Under the pieces are notes generated by a model, which worked only from the letters and a program-made list of their open reading frames with translations, was not told where the DNA came from and did no database searches. This document shows positions 1 through 7,601 of a DNA stretch of 13,443 nt, in pieces. How positions within the stretch are numbered: the stretch's first letter is position 1; the number at the start of each line of letters is the position of its first letter. Made by a program: the position numbers and the translations under genes. Location: assembly GCA_031273305.1 (NCBI GenBank), contig JAISSC010000100.1, positions 1 to 13,443 of the forward strand. Reading direction: 5' to 3'. Origin of the DNA: Flavobacteriaceae bacterium (GTDB lineage: Bacteria; Bacteroidota; Bacteroidia; Flavobacteriales; Weeksellaceae).

Positions 1-120
1 GTACAAATAGAAAGATGTGTTTTAGCTCCGTCTTCCAATGATATACCATATTGGAATTTATGGAAAGACGAATGGAAAAATTTGAGTTTTGAAGAATTAA
101 AGATGGAGTGGTACAAATAA
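1..120 (+). CDS. C-terminal fragment of an unidentified protein (5' end outside window)
   Basis: Frame 1 is open from the first base to a TAA at 118-120 and gives 39 residues, ending FEELKMEWYK. The peptide is rich in Trp and charged residues (PYWNLWKDEW, then KNLSFEEL), which looks like real coding sequence rather than chance. Only 17 bases separate its stop from the next start at 138, so the two genes are probably co-transcribed. No family could be recognised from so short a tail, and no function is proposed. Confidence 0.6.
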   Translation, partial: VQIERCVLAPSSNDIPYWNLWKDEWKNLSFEELKMEWYK

Positions 121-137
121 ATATCAATTAGATTACA

Positions 138-1460
138 ATGTCCGAACAACAAAACATAGAATACAAATCTTCTTGGCACGATGACTATCTGAAATGGATA
201 TGTGGATTTGCCAACGCTCAAGGCGGACGAATTTATATCGGCAAGGACGATGCGGGTAATATCGTTGGTGTAGAAGATTATAAAAAACTGATGGACGATA
301 TTCCCAACAAAATCAAAAACTATATGGGCATCACCTCCGAAGTGAATCTTTTACAGGAAGATGAAAAATATATCATTGAGATTGTTGTTTTGCCTTATTC
401 CGTTCCGATTTCCTTGCGCGGAAGGTATTATTACCGAAGCGGAAGCGTCAAACAGGAACTTACAGGCACATCTTTGAACGAATTTTTGTTGAAACGTGCC
501 AGACATACTTGGGATGACGTAATAGAAACCCGCGCTTCATTTGATGATATTGACGATAAAACCATAAAGATTTTCTTGCGAATGGCTGAAAATGCAGGTC
601 GTTTACCGGACAGCAACAATCTTGGCATTCCCGAATTGTTGGAAAAACTCCGTTTGGCTGAAAACGGACAAATCAAACGGGCAGCTATCGTTTTGTTTGG
701 CAAAGATCCCGGTAGATTTTATCCCAATACCTTTGTTAAAATTGGCAAATTTGAGAATAACGATTATGAAATTCGTTTTCAGGAAACAGAAGAAGGTAAT
801 ATCATTCGCCTGTTGGATAAAATTTTACACCAACTCAACCATAACTTTTTAATTCGTAAAATTTCGTTTGAAGGAATGAATCGTATTGAAACGCTTGAAT
901 ATCCGGTGGCTGCACTTCGCGAAATACTTTTGAACGCACTTATTCACAGGAATTACATGGGTGCTCCTACACAAATCCGCGTATATGACGATAAACTGTA
1001 TGTATGGAACGATGGTGCACTGCCTGAAGGCATTACGCTATCCGAACTCAAACAATTTCATTCCTCACGTCCACGCAACCCAATACTTGCAGAGGCTTGT
1101 TTTCGGGGAGGTTATATTGACTCGTGGGGAAGCGGTATCATGAAAATAATGGATGCTTGCAAGTCTGCCGAACTTCCAGCCCCTGAAATGAATGAGCAAT
1201 TTGGCGGTTTTATAGTTAAACTTTTTAAAGATAAGTTTTCGGAAGAACAGCTACAAAATATCGGATTAAATCCCCGACAAATCAAAGCTGTACAATTTGT
1301 TAAGGAAAAAGGAAAGATAACCAATAAAGAATATCAGGAAATTAATAGTGTATTGAGAAGGACTGCCACAAATGAATTGACGGAATTAGAAGAAAAATAT
1401 ACTATATTAAAAAATACAGGCTATGGTGCAGGTAGTTATTATGAATTAATTGCGCAATAA
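138..1460 (+). CDS. AlbA_2/Schlafen-type ATP-binding putative DNA-binding regulator
   Basis: A 440-residue protein with the layout of the widespread AlbA_2 plus HATPase_c_4 family, often annotated as ATP-binding protein or RecG-like regulator. The N-terminal AlbA_2 (Schlafen AAA_4) domain, about residues 5-120, carries the IEYKSS opening and the GFANAQGGRIYIG strand-turn. A GHKL-type ATPase half at about 255-365 shows REILLNALIHRNY (N-box region, about 261-273), NDGALPEG (291-298) and GSGI (331-334). Residues about 375-435 resemble a winged helix (RQIKAVQFVKEKGKITNKEYQ, then RRTATNEL). Such proteins are thought to be DNA-binding regulators or defence-associated factors, but few have been tested. 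The gene follows a partial gene by 17 bp. The last three codons before the stop (ATT GCG CAA) form part of the first TTGCGCAA palindrome of the downstream cluster. The ATG at 138 is supported by the complete AlbA_2 domain that follows. The family call is firm and the biological role is open. Confidence 0.85.
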   Translation: MSEQQNIEYKSSWHDDYLKWICGFANAQGGRIYIGKDDAGNIVGVEDYKKLMDDIPNKIKNYMGITSEVNLLQEDEKYIIEIVVLPYSVPISLRGRYYYRSGSVKQELTGTSLNEFLLKRARHTWDDVIETRASFDDIDDKTIKIFLRMAENAGRLPDSNNLGIPELLEKLRLAENGQIKRAAIVLFGKDPGRFYPNTFVKIGKFENNDYEIRFQETEEGNIIRLLDKILHQLNHNFLIRKISFEGMNRIETLEYPVAALREILLNALIHRNYMGAPTQIRVYDDKLYVWNDGALPEGITLSELKQFHSSRPRNPILAEACFRGGYIDSWGSGIMKIMDACKSAELPAPEMNEQFGGFIVKLFKDKFSEEQLQNIGLNPRQIKAVQFVKEKGKITNKEYQEINSVLRRTATNELTELEEKYTILKNTGYGAGSYYELIAQ

Positions 1461-1552
1461 TTGCGCAAATTGCGCAGTTAATTGCGCAATCGCAAAATAG
1501 AAAGTAACACATGATAATTTTTGAAGTAACCTGCAAATAAGTAATTGCGCAA
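1450..1552. repeat. Cluster of TTGCGCAA palindromes
   Basis: Exact TTGCGCAA occurs at 1450-1457, 1461-1468, 1482-1489 and 1545-1552, with a one-mismatch copy (TTGCGCAG) at 1470-1477. The 1482 and 1545 copies are extended to the 10-bp palindrome ATTGCGCAAT. Start-to-start spacing of the first four copies is 11, 9 and 12 bp, close to one helical turn; the fifth lies 63 bp further on. The first copy overlaps the stop-proximal codons of the AlbA_2 gene. The array lies between that gene and the ABC operon, so it could be an operator for either, or simply a local repeat expansion. The repeats are directly visible; a binding role is inference. Confidence 0.7.
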
Positions 1553-1711
1553 TTGCAAAAATATTTAACCTGAGTTCGGGATAAGAAATATAAAACTTTC
1601 CTGCTTGCCATCAGATAAAAAACAAGACCCAAAGCCTCAAAAATATCAGGTTCCGGTTGTAACGAACAGTATTTATTTTATACTAATGAATTTAGGTATA
1701 ATAGCATATCC

Positions 1712-2407
1712 ATGATTTCATTAAAAAATATACAAAAATATTATGATATAGGACAGAATAAACTGCATGTATTAAAAGGAATTACTCTGGAAATAAAGAA
1801 AGGTGAGATGGTTGCCATCATGGGTTCTTCAGGATCGGGGAAATCGACATTATTAAATATTTTGGGGATTTTGGATTATGCCGATTCCGGAGAGTATACC
1901 TTAGATGAAGTAAAAATAGAAAAAAATTTAAGCGAAGCCAAAGCAGCTGATTACAGAAATAAATTTTTAGGATTTGTATTCCAATCCTTTAACCTGATTG
2001 GATTTAAAAACGCATTAGAAAATGTTGCTCTTCCTTTATACTATCAAAAAATCAAGAGGGCAAAGCGGAATGCGATAGCATTGGAATACCTCAAAAGAGT
2101 AAACCTTGACGACAGGGCAACTCATATGCCCAATGAATTATCCGGCGGACAAAAACAAAGAGTAGCCATTGCACGAGCCTTAGTTACACGCCCTAAGGTA
2201 ATTTTGGCAGATGAACCCACCGGAGCACTGGACAGTCAGACCACCCATGAGGTAATGAAATTCTTACAGCAGATAAACAACGAAGGAAAAACCATCCTGA
2301 TAGTGACCCATGAACCGGATGTTGCCAAACAATGCAAAAGGATTATTCATTTAAAAGATGGTATTATAGAAAGTGATGAAATCATTCAGCAGGAAGTTTT
2401 AACATAA
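1712..2407 (+). CDS. ABC transporter ATP-binding protein (MacB/LolD type)
   Basis: A 231-residue nucleotide-binding subunit with every expected motif: Walker A GSSGSGKST (38-46), Q-loop Gln91, signature LSGGQ (143-147), Walker B VILADE (163-168), D-loop at 172-174 and H-loop His200. Length and sequence fit the LolD/MacB/FtsE branch that pairs with FtsX-fold permeases and works as a mechanotransmitter rather than a classical importer. It is the first gene of a three-gene operon: its stop is 12 bp before the first permease gene. MacB proper fuses ATPase and permease, whereas here they are separate polypeptides, as is usual in Bacteroidota. The substrate cannot be read from the sequence; antibiotics, peptides and lipoproteins are all possible in this family. 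The ATG at 1712 is followed at once by the typical ISLKNIQKYY start. Confidence 0.93.
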   Translation: MISLKNIQKYYDIGQNKLHVLKGITLEIKKGEMVAIMGSSGSGKSTLLNILGILDYADSGEYTLDEVKIEKNLSEAKAADYRNKFLGFVFQSFNLIGFKNALENVALPLYYQKIKRAKRNAIALEYLKRVNLDDRATHMPNELSGGQKQRVAIARALVTRPKVILADEPTGALDSQTTHEVMKFLQQINNEGKTILIVTHEPDVAKQCKRIIHLKDGIIESDEIIQQEVLT

Positions 2408-2419
2408 TTTAGCGCACCC

Positions 2420-3649
2420 ATGTTTAATGTAGACCGTTGGCAGGAAATTTTTTATTCCATCAGGCAAAATAAATTGAGAACCTTTCTCTCCGGGTTTACC
2501 ATTGCTCTGGGATTATTTATTTTTATTATGCTTTTTGGAATCGGAAACGGACTAAAAACCGGATTTTCAGTACAATTCATACACGATGCGACCAATCTCA
2601 TCAGTATTTTACCCGGAAAAGCATCTGAAGCATATTTAGGATTACAGGAGAACAGAAATATCTTTTTAAAAAACGAAGACCTGAACCTGATCAAACAAAG
2701 GTATAACACTGATTTAGAATATAAAACAGCTACCGTTTCCAGAGCAGATACCGTAATATATGGAACGGAATCAGGAATTTATACCATTCAGGGAACATAT
2801 CCGGATAAACAATACATTGAAAAGGCTGTCATCACTTCCGGGAGATTCATCACCCAATCAGATATGGATAATAAATCCAAATTTACGGCAATAGGGCGTT
2901 TAGTCGAGAAAGACTTATTTAAAAATAAAAACGCTCTGGGTAAATACATCACCATCGGAGGCATCAACTATAAGGTTATCGGGGTTTTTCATGATGAAGG
3001 AGGCGACAATGACGAACGGATTATTTACGTCCCCATTACCACATTGCAAACAGTAAGAAAAAATACAGATACCATAAATCAAATAGATGTTGCTTACCCT
3101 CCCGACATGCTTCCTGAAAAAGCCCTGCAACTCGGAGATAACATTGAAAGCGACCTGCGGGCAAAATTAAGAGTTTCACCCTCCGACAAGACCGCATTAT
3201 TTATACGAAACACTGCTGAAAACATGCAGGATACCTTTGCCTTTTTTGCCGTAATCTCCTCCCTGATACTATTTATAGGCTTTGGAACAATTATGGCGGG
3301 AATCATAGGGATCAGTAATATAATGGTTTATATAGTTAAAGAACGGACAAAAGAAATCGGGATCAGGAAAGCATTAGGTGCTCCCCCTTCCGGCATCGTA
3401 TGGCTTATATTGCAGGAATCAATTTTCATTACGGTAATTGCAGGTATTTCGGGCGTTGTATTGGGAATTTTAACATTACATCTAATAGGAGACAGTTTAA
3501 ATGAATTTTTTATCATTAACCCTTCCGTAAGTTGGGAACTGGTTCTTTTTGCCGCTCTGTCTCTAATTACATTCGGAAGCATTGCCGGGTTTATTCCTGC
3601 CAGAAAAGCAGCTAAAATTAAACCTGTCGAAGCCTTAAACGCAGATTAA
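2420..3649 (+). CDS. ABC transporter permease, MacB/FtsX family (first of two)
   Basis: A 409-residue permease with the four-helix FtsX-fold layout. Helix 1 is at about residues 21-43, a periplasmic MacB_PCD domain spans about 45-270, and helices 2-4 are at about 274-306, 327-355 and 372-394. Conserved hallmarks are KERTKEIGIRKALGA (307-321), the coupling region that contacts the ATPase, and the C-terminal PARKAAKIKPVEAL (393-406). It starts 12 bp after the ATPase gene and is followed 17 bp later by a second permease gene, which predicts a heterodimeric permease served by one ATPase. The protein should sit in the inner membrane with its large domain in the periplasm. No truncation was seen. 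The family is certain and the substrate unknown. Confidence 0.93.
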   Translation: MFNVDRWQEIFYSIRQNKLRTFLSGFTIALGLFIFIMLFGIGNGLKTGFSVQFIHDATNLISILPGKASEAYLGLQENRNIFLKNEDLNLIKQRYNTDLEYKTATVSRADTVIYGTESGIYTIQGTYPDKQYIEKAVITSGRFITQSDMDNKSKFTAIGRLVEKDLFKNKNALGKYITIGGINYKVIGVFHDEGGDNDERIIYVPITTLQTVRKNTDTINQIDVAYPPDMLPEKALQLGDNIESDLRAKLRVSPSDKTALFIRNTAENMQDTFAFFAVISSLILFIGFGTIMAGIIGISNIMVYIVKERTKEIGIRKALGAPPSGIVWLILQESIFITVIAGISGVVLGILTLHLIGDSLNEFFIINPSVSWELVLFAALSLITFGSIAGFIPARKAAKIKPVEALNAD

Positions 3650-3666
3650 CTTAAACAAAAGAACAG

Positions 3667-4914
3667 ATGCTTATTTTTAACAGTGAAGCATGGAGTGAAA
3701 TTTATCACTCACTCAGTAAAAACAGATTACGAACTACCTTAACCATGATTGGAGTTGCATGGGGTATGTTTCTTTATGTTTTTCTCTTAGGTGCCGCAAA
3801 AGGGGTAGAGAACGGATTCAATAAAATTTTTGACGGATTTGCAACCAACAGTATTTTCCTATGGGCAAATAACACCAGTGAACCATATAAAGGATTTCTA
3901 CGAGGAAGAGAAGTTTCCATCCATACAAAAGACATTGAGTTTTTACAAGAGACCGTTCCTGAAATCGACTTTATAGTTCCCCGAAATTCCGGAGGAGCAG
4001 AGCAGGGAGCCGTCATCAGAGGAAACATAAGCAAGAACTACACTATTTTCGGAGACTACCCTATAATTTCCCGTATTGAGAAAAAGGAGATTATCAAGGG
4101 CAGGTTACTCAATGACAACGACATTCTGAACAACAGAAAAGTAGCCCTTATAGGAAAAGAAGTAGAAGAACAACTTTTTAAGAAGAATGAAGAAGCCTTA
4201 GGACAATATATTAAGATAGGCGGAATCCACTTTCAGATAATAGGAATATACAGAAAACCCAATTCAGGATTCTTAAATGAAGACGTTGTTTATATTCCTT
4301 TTAATACCTTTCAAACCCTGTACAACAAAGGAGATAAGATCGACTGGATGATTATCACCCTAAAGCCACAATATGATGTAAAAACTGTCGAACAAAAAAT
4401 AAAAACCGCCTTAAGAAAACGATATGACGTTTCCCCTACCGATGAAAAGGCTTTCGCAGGATTTAACTTCGCAGAGAATTTTAAAAAATTAACCAATTTC
4501 CTGAAAGGAATGCAGATATTAACCTGGGTAGTAGGCGGATTAACCATTATAGCCGGAATTATTGCTATTTCCAATATATTATTGATTACAGTTAAAGAAC
4601 GTACTCTGGAAATGGGTATCAGAAGAGCATTAGGCGCAAAACCTAATGAAATCAGAGATCAGGTACTTATGGAAAGCGTATTTTTAACCGTTTTTTCAGG
4701 AATGTTAGGCTTTATCGGAGGAATCTTACTGCTGGTAACTATCAAGACAATTGTTGGCGAAAGCCCAAGTTTCCCCTTTTACAATCCTACAGTAAATATA
4801 TTGAACGTATTAGCTGCCCTATCTCTAATGGTAGGAGTAGGACTACTCATCGGATTAATTCCCGCACAAAGAGCCGTACAAATAAAACCCATAGAAGCAC
4901 TACGAGCAGAATAA
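3667..4914 (+). CDS. ABC transporter permease, MacB/FtsX family (second of two)
   Basis: A 415-residue paralogue of the preceding gene product with the same plan: helix 1 at about 23-44, a MacB_PCD periplasmic domain at about 45-280, and helices 2-4 at about 283-308, 332-360 and 377-399. The coupling motif reads KERTLEMGIRRALGA (310-324) and the tail PAQRAVQIKPIEALRAE (399-415) mirrors that of its neighbour. The two permeases differ clearly in their periplasmic domains, so they are old duplicates and likely form a heterodimer. This is the last gene of the operon. The next gene is on the opposite strand and is not a periplasmic adaptor, so any HlyD/MacA-like partner or TolC-type channel must be encoded elsewhere. 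Confidence 0.93.
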   Translation: MLIFNSEAWSEIYHSLSKNRLRTTLTMIGVAWGMFLYVFLLGAAKGVENGFNKIFDGFATNSIFLWANNTSEPYKGFLRGREVSIHTKDIEFLQETVPEIDFIVPRNSGGAEQGAVIRGNISKNYTIFGDYPIISRIEKKEIIKGRLLNDNDILNNRKVALIGKEVEEQLFKKNEEALGQYIKIGGIHFQIIGIYRKPNSGFLNEDVVYIPFNTFQTLYNKGDKIDWMIITLKPQYDVKTVEQKIKTALRKRYDVSPTDEKAFAGFNFAENFKKLTNFLKGMQILTWVVGGLTIIAGIIAISNILLITVKERTLEMGIRRALGAKPNEIRDQVLMESVFLTVFSGMLGFIGGILLLVTIKTIVGESPSFPFYNPTVNILNVLAALSLMVGVGLLIGLIPAQRAVQIKPIEALRAE

Positions 4915-4948
4915 GATAAACGGGAGCGTCATTATCTGGTTGCCTGTC

Positions 4949-4978
4949 TTGGAGGGCTTCACTGCGTGTAGGCTCCAA
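4949..4978. other. Intergenic inverted repeat between convergent operons
   Basis: TTGGAG (4949-4954) and CTCCAA (4973-4978) are perfect inverted repeats enclosing a GC-richer loop that itself contains CAC-TGC-GTG (4960-4968). The segment 4920-4976 is visibly richer in G and C than the flanking DNA. It could be the core of a termination hairpin for the ABC operon or a remnant of a small repeated element. No T-run follows directly on the plus strand. Confidence 0.3.
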
Positions 4979-5003
4979 AAAATAGTACAGTTTAAAAATA
5001 CTA
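4977..5003 (-). terminator. Weak candidate terminator of the glycosyltransferase operon
   Basis: Read on the minus strand, TAGTA (from 5003 to 4999) and TACTA (from 4987 to 4983) can pair across an 11-base loop and are followed by six T residues (4982-4977). The stem is only 5 bp and AT-rich, so this is a weak call. Its position 28 bp after the stop of the last glycosyltransferase gene is suitable. Confidence 0.25.
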
Positions 5004-5008
5004 ATTTT

Positions 5009-5030
5009 TTCAATTTATTGAACATTTTTT
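5009..5030 (+). terminator. Weak candidate terminator of the ABC operon
   Basis: TTCAAT (5009-5014) pairs with ATTGAA (5017-5022) across a two-base loop and is followed by CA and then a run of T from 5025 on the plus strand. The stem has a single G-C pair, so folding is weak. The placement between convergent genes is right for an intrinsic terminator. Confidence 0.25.
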
Positions 5031-6266
5031 TCATTTACCGGCATCAACATACTCAATAGCTCGTTTAAATTTATCAATAATACTAGTCCACTGATAATTT
5101 TTATTTACGTATGCTTTACCATTATTAGCCATGTCTTCTTTTTCCGAATTTGACAAGCCCAAAATTTTCTTTATTTGAAGCGAAAATTCCTCATAATCAT
5201 TATATAAAAAACCGGCTTTGCTTATATTTATATGGTCTTTTAAAACTTCACATTTTTCGTTGGCAAGTACAGGTTTTCCAAAAGACATAGCTTCTAATGT
5301 TACCATAGATAAACTTTCATAGAGTGATGGTATAACCAATGCTTCTGTATGTTTTAAATATATCCATTTTTCCTGTTCTGTAATAAATCCGGTAAATATG
5401 ATATTGTCAGAAAATTCTATGTCCATATATTTCTCACCTACCATGACTAGTTTTAGTTCTCCTTTATATTTCTGATCAAGTTGTTTAAAAAAATCCATTA
5501 ATATCTTACAGCCTTTATTTTCCTCAATTCTTCCGATATAAAGAATATATCTAAAATCCGGAATATTATTATTGACTATTGAAATTACAGGCATATCAAA
5601 ACCAACTCCGGCTACATCTGAAGAAATGGATTTAGAATCCGGATAGACACATTCCACCAGTCTTTTCTCAGACAATGTATTATACATTATAAACTTCGGT
5701 ATTTTAAATAGTTCATGGAATCCATAATAAAACGCAGGCTCATCATGAGCTGTTGGAATTAAAATACTTTTATCCGAGACTTCTCTGATTCCAAAATTAG
5801 TAGGGTAATATAAATATGTAAAAAAGATAATTGCTTTATATTGAGCTTTATTCTGTTTTAAATAGATTATTAGATCTTCGCAATAAGGACCTGTTTCTTT
5901 CAACCATTCCTGAAATTTTTCTTCAGTGTATTTATATTTTTTTCGCTTTATTATTAAATATAAAAAATTAAACGGGTTGATCTTCCTTTTACGATATTTA
6001 ACTGTTTTATAAAAGTATCTGGTTAATATGCCTGCTTTCTTACTGTCTTTCTTTTTTGATGGAAATCTCCTTACATTTATACCGTCAATTACCTCTAATC
6101 CTTCTTTGTAATAATTATCCCAATTAACATATTCAAATGCACAGGAGGTTAAAATTTCTATTTCATAACTATCTTTTAAATGTTCAGCCAGCATTCGTGC
6201 ATGTTGTTCTGCTCCCCCGTTGATTTCTTTACCATATCGTTGAACTACTATTGCCAGTTTTCCCAT
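5031..6266 (-). CDS. Glycosyltransferase, GT4 family (GT-B fold)
   Basis: A 411-residue retaining glycosyltransferase of the GT4 (glycosyl transferases group 1) family. The N-terminal acceptor half shows the GGAEQHARMLAEHL signature (17-30). The C-terminal donor half starts near YIGRIEENKG (243-252) and contains the EX7E motif ESLSMVTLE (317-325) followed by AMSFGKPVLA, the nucleotide-sugar binding segment. It is the last gene of a three-gene glycosyltransferase operon, starting 35 bp after the stop of the 426-aa gene. The enzyme should act at the cytoplasmic side, adding a sugar to a lipid-linked or protein-linked glycan; donor and acceptor cannot be told from sequence. Codons are strongly A/T-biased (bases 5941-6000 contain only 13 G or C out of 60), typical of surface-polysaccharide loci. 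The ATG start gives the usual beta-strand opening KLAIVVQRYG. Confidence 0.9.
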   Translation of the reverse strand: MGKLAIVVQRYGKEINGGAEQHARMLAEHLKDSYEIEILTSCAFEYVNWDNYYKEGLEVIDGINVRRFPSKKKDSKKAGILTRYFYKTVKYRKRKINPFNFLYLIIKRKKYKYTEEKFQEWLKETGPYCEDLIIYLKQNKAQYKAIIFFTYLYYPTNFGIREVSDKSILIPTAHDEPAFYYGFHELFKIPKFIMYNTLSEKRLVECVYPDSKSISSDVAGVGFDMPVISIVNNNIPDFRYILYIGRIEENKGCKILMDFFKQLDQKYKGELKLVMVGEKYMDIEFSDNIIFTGFITEQEKWIYLKHTEALVIPSLYESLSMVTLEAMSFGKPVLANEKCEVLKDHINISKAGFLYNDYEEFSLQIKKILGLSNSEKEDMANNGKAYVNKNYQWTSIIDKFKRAIEYVDAGK

Positions 6267-6301
6267 TTCAATTTTTTATTATTCAAACATAAAATATTTT
6301 A

Positions 6302-7582
6302 TTATGGTTTTTCATCCCGTAATTTACTAAAAAATTTATTCACACTTTTTCTTATCTTGTTATATAATGATTTTTCCAAATAGTATACCTGCCGTTTCAA
6401 TACTACATTCTCCATCTGAAATTCTACTATTTTTTGTTCAACTTCAGTCTGATCTTTAGCCGGAATTAGCTCTTTTTCAATTATTTCTAACCGTCTTTTC
6501 ATTTTATTTCCAATTGCAGTTAAAGAAAAATTCTGTTGTATATCCTTTTTTGCCCTTATTCCTATTTCATTGGCATATTCCTGATTTTCAAAGACAAAAT
6601 TCATCAACTCTGCGGCATGTTCTACATCCGGCTCCGACCAGCTATTCTCTTTTACCAAAGGACCTAGATCTCGTTCTAATTTTACTATTTTATATTTTAC
6701 CAAAAAAGAATTATTTACATTCATAAATTCCATATTACCCGAATATCCGGTGGCTATAACCGGTTTTCCCAGTGCCATCGCTTCGGCAATAGTGAGTCCG
6801 AAACCTTCTGAACGATGTAAGGACACATAACAATCAGATTGAGAGATCAATGATAATAAATTTTCCCTTCTTAGCATTTCTTCTTTATAAATAACATTTC
6901 TAAAGTCTTTAATTCTATTCATTATCTCATTCTTATCATCTATATAATAAGACGGGATAGAGGTCTTTAAGATCAAACAGACTTTTGTATTCTCTTTTCC
7001 AAAGGCTTTTTCAAAGGCTTCTATAACTGCCAGAACATTTTTACGAACTATAGAACTGTTATAGTCGAAAATAAAAAGGAACTTAAATGTATCCTTAGGA
7101 AGTTCGGCGTCGTATTCCTTATTTATATCTTCTTCCTGTATATTTATGGAATGGGGGATGTTTACTATAGGTATAGGAGATTTTAAAGATATTGAATCCA
7201 GACAATATTTAGAGCATGTCCATATTTCATCATAGAAAGCAAAGTTTTCTCTGTACTTTTCAGGAAAATCTTCCATTTCCCAAGCCCAATAGCCTATGTT
7301 GTATTTTCCTTTATAAAAATCGAGTGATTTTTCTTTCAAAAACTGTCCGATGGTATCCATGTTCACATGGATAATATTTACCGGATAGGTATTATTTTCT
7401 ACGGTACTAATAGAATCGTCATTTAGCCTGTGTTTCAGATTTAAATTAAAATTTACCGCCTGCACCTTAATTCCCACTTTTTGTAATGCATTCAAATTCC
7501 CCCTGATGGCTTCTCCAAAACCAATCTCTGCATGGAAAAAGCCACTTAAATTAACTCCAAAATCTTCTTTATTAATACTCAT
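6302..7582 (-). CDS. Glycosyltransferase, GT4 family, with C-terminal coiled coil
   Basis: A 426-residue GT-B enzyme. Residues 1-150 form the N-terminal half, with a FFHAEIGFGEAIRG loop (15-28) in place of the usual GG-x-E motif. The donor domain has FDYNSSIVRKN (172-182), whose Arg-Lys pair fits the phosphate-binding position, and the EX7E motif EGFGLTIAE (259-267) followed by AMALGKPVIATGYSGN. Beyond the catalytic core, about residues 365-426, is a charged helical extension predicted to be a coiled coil (KIVEFQMENVVLKRQVYYLEK) ending in a Lys/Arg-rich amphipathic tail. That tail may mediate oligomerisation or membrane attachment. The gene is the middle one of the operon, 19 bp after the upstream gene and 35 bp before the next. 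Family firm, specificity unknown. Confidence 0.9.
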   Translation of the reverse strand: MSINKEDFGVNLSGFFHAEIGFGEAIRGNLNALQKVGIKVQAVNFNLNLKHRLNDDSISTVENNTYPVNIIHVNMDTIGQFLKEKSLDFYKGKYNIGYWAWEMEDFPEKYRENFAFYDEIWTCSKYCLDSISLKSPIPIVNIPHSINIQEEDINKEYDAELPKDTFKFLFIFDYNSSIVRKNVLAVIEAFEKAFGKENTKVCLILKTSIPSYYIDDKNEIMNRIKDFRNVIYKEEMLRRENLLSLISQSDCYVSLHRSEGFGLTIAEAMALGKPVIATGYSGNMEFMNVNNSFLVKYKIVKLERDLGPLVKENSWSEPDVEHAAELMNFVFENQEYANEIGIRAKKDIQQNFSLTAIGNKMKRRLEIIEKELIPAKDQTEVEQKIVEFQMENVVLKRQVYYLEKSLYNKIRKSVNKFFSKLRDEKP

Positions 7583-7601
7583 TTAGTGAAAATATAATAA
7601 A

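Noticed and set aside
1450..1552. CRISPR array
   Set aside because: The repeats are 8-10 bp palindromes with no uniform spacers and no cas genes nearby.
1697..1702. TATAAT as an E. coli-type -10 box before the ABC operon
   Set aside because: It is only 9 bases from the ATG, has no -35 partner at the right distance, and Bacteroidota do not use this consensus.
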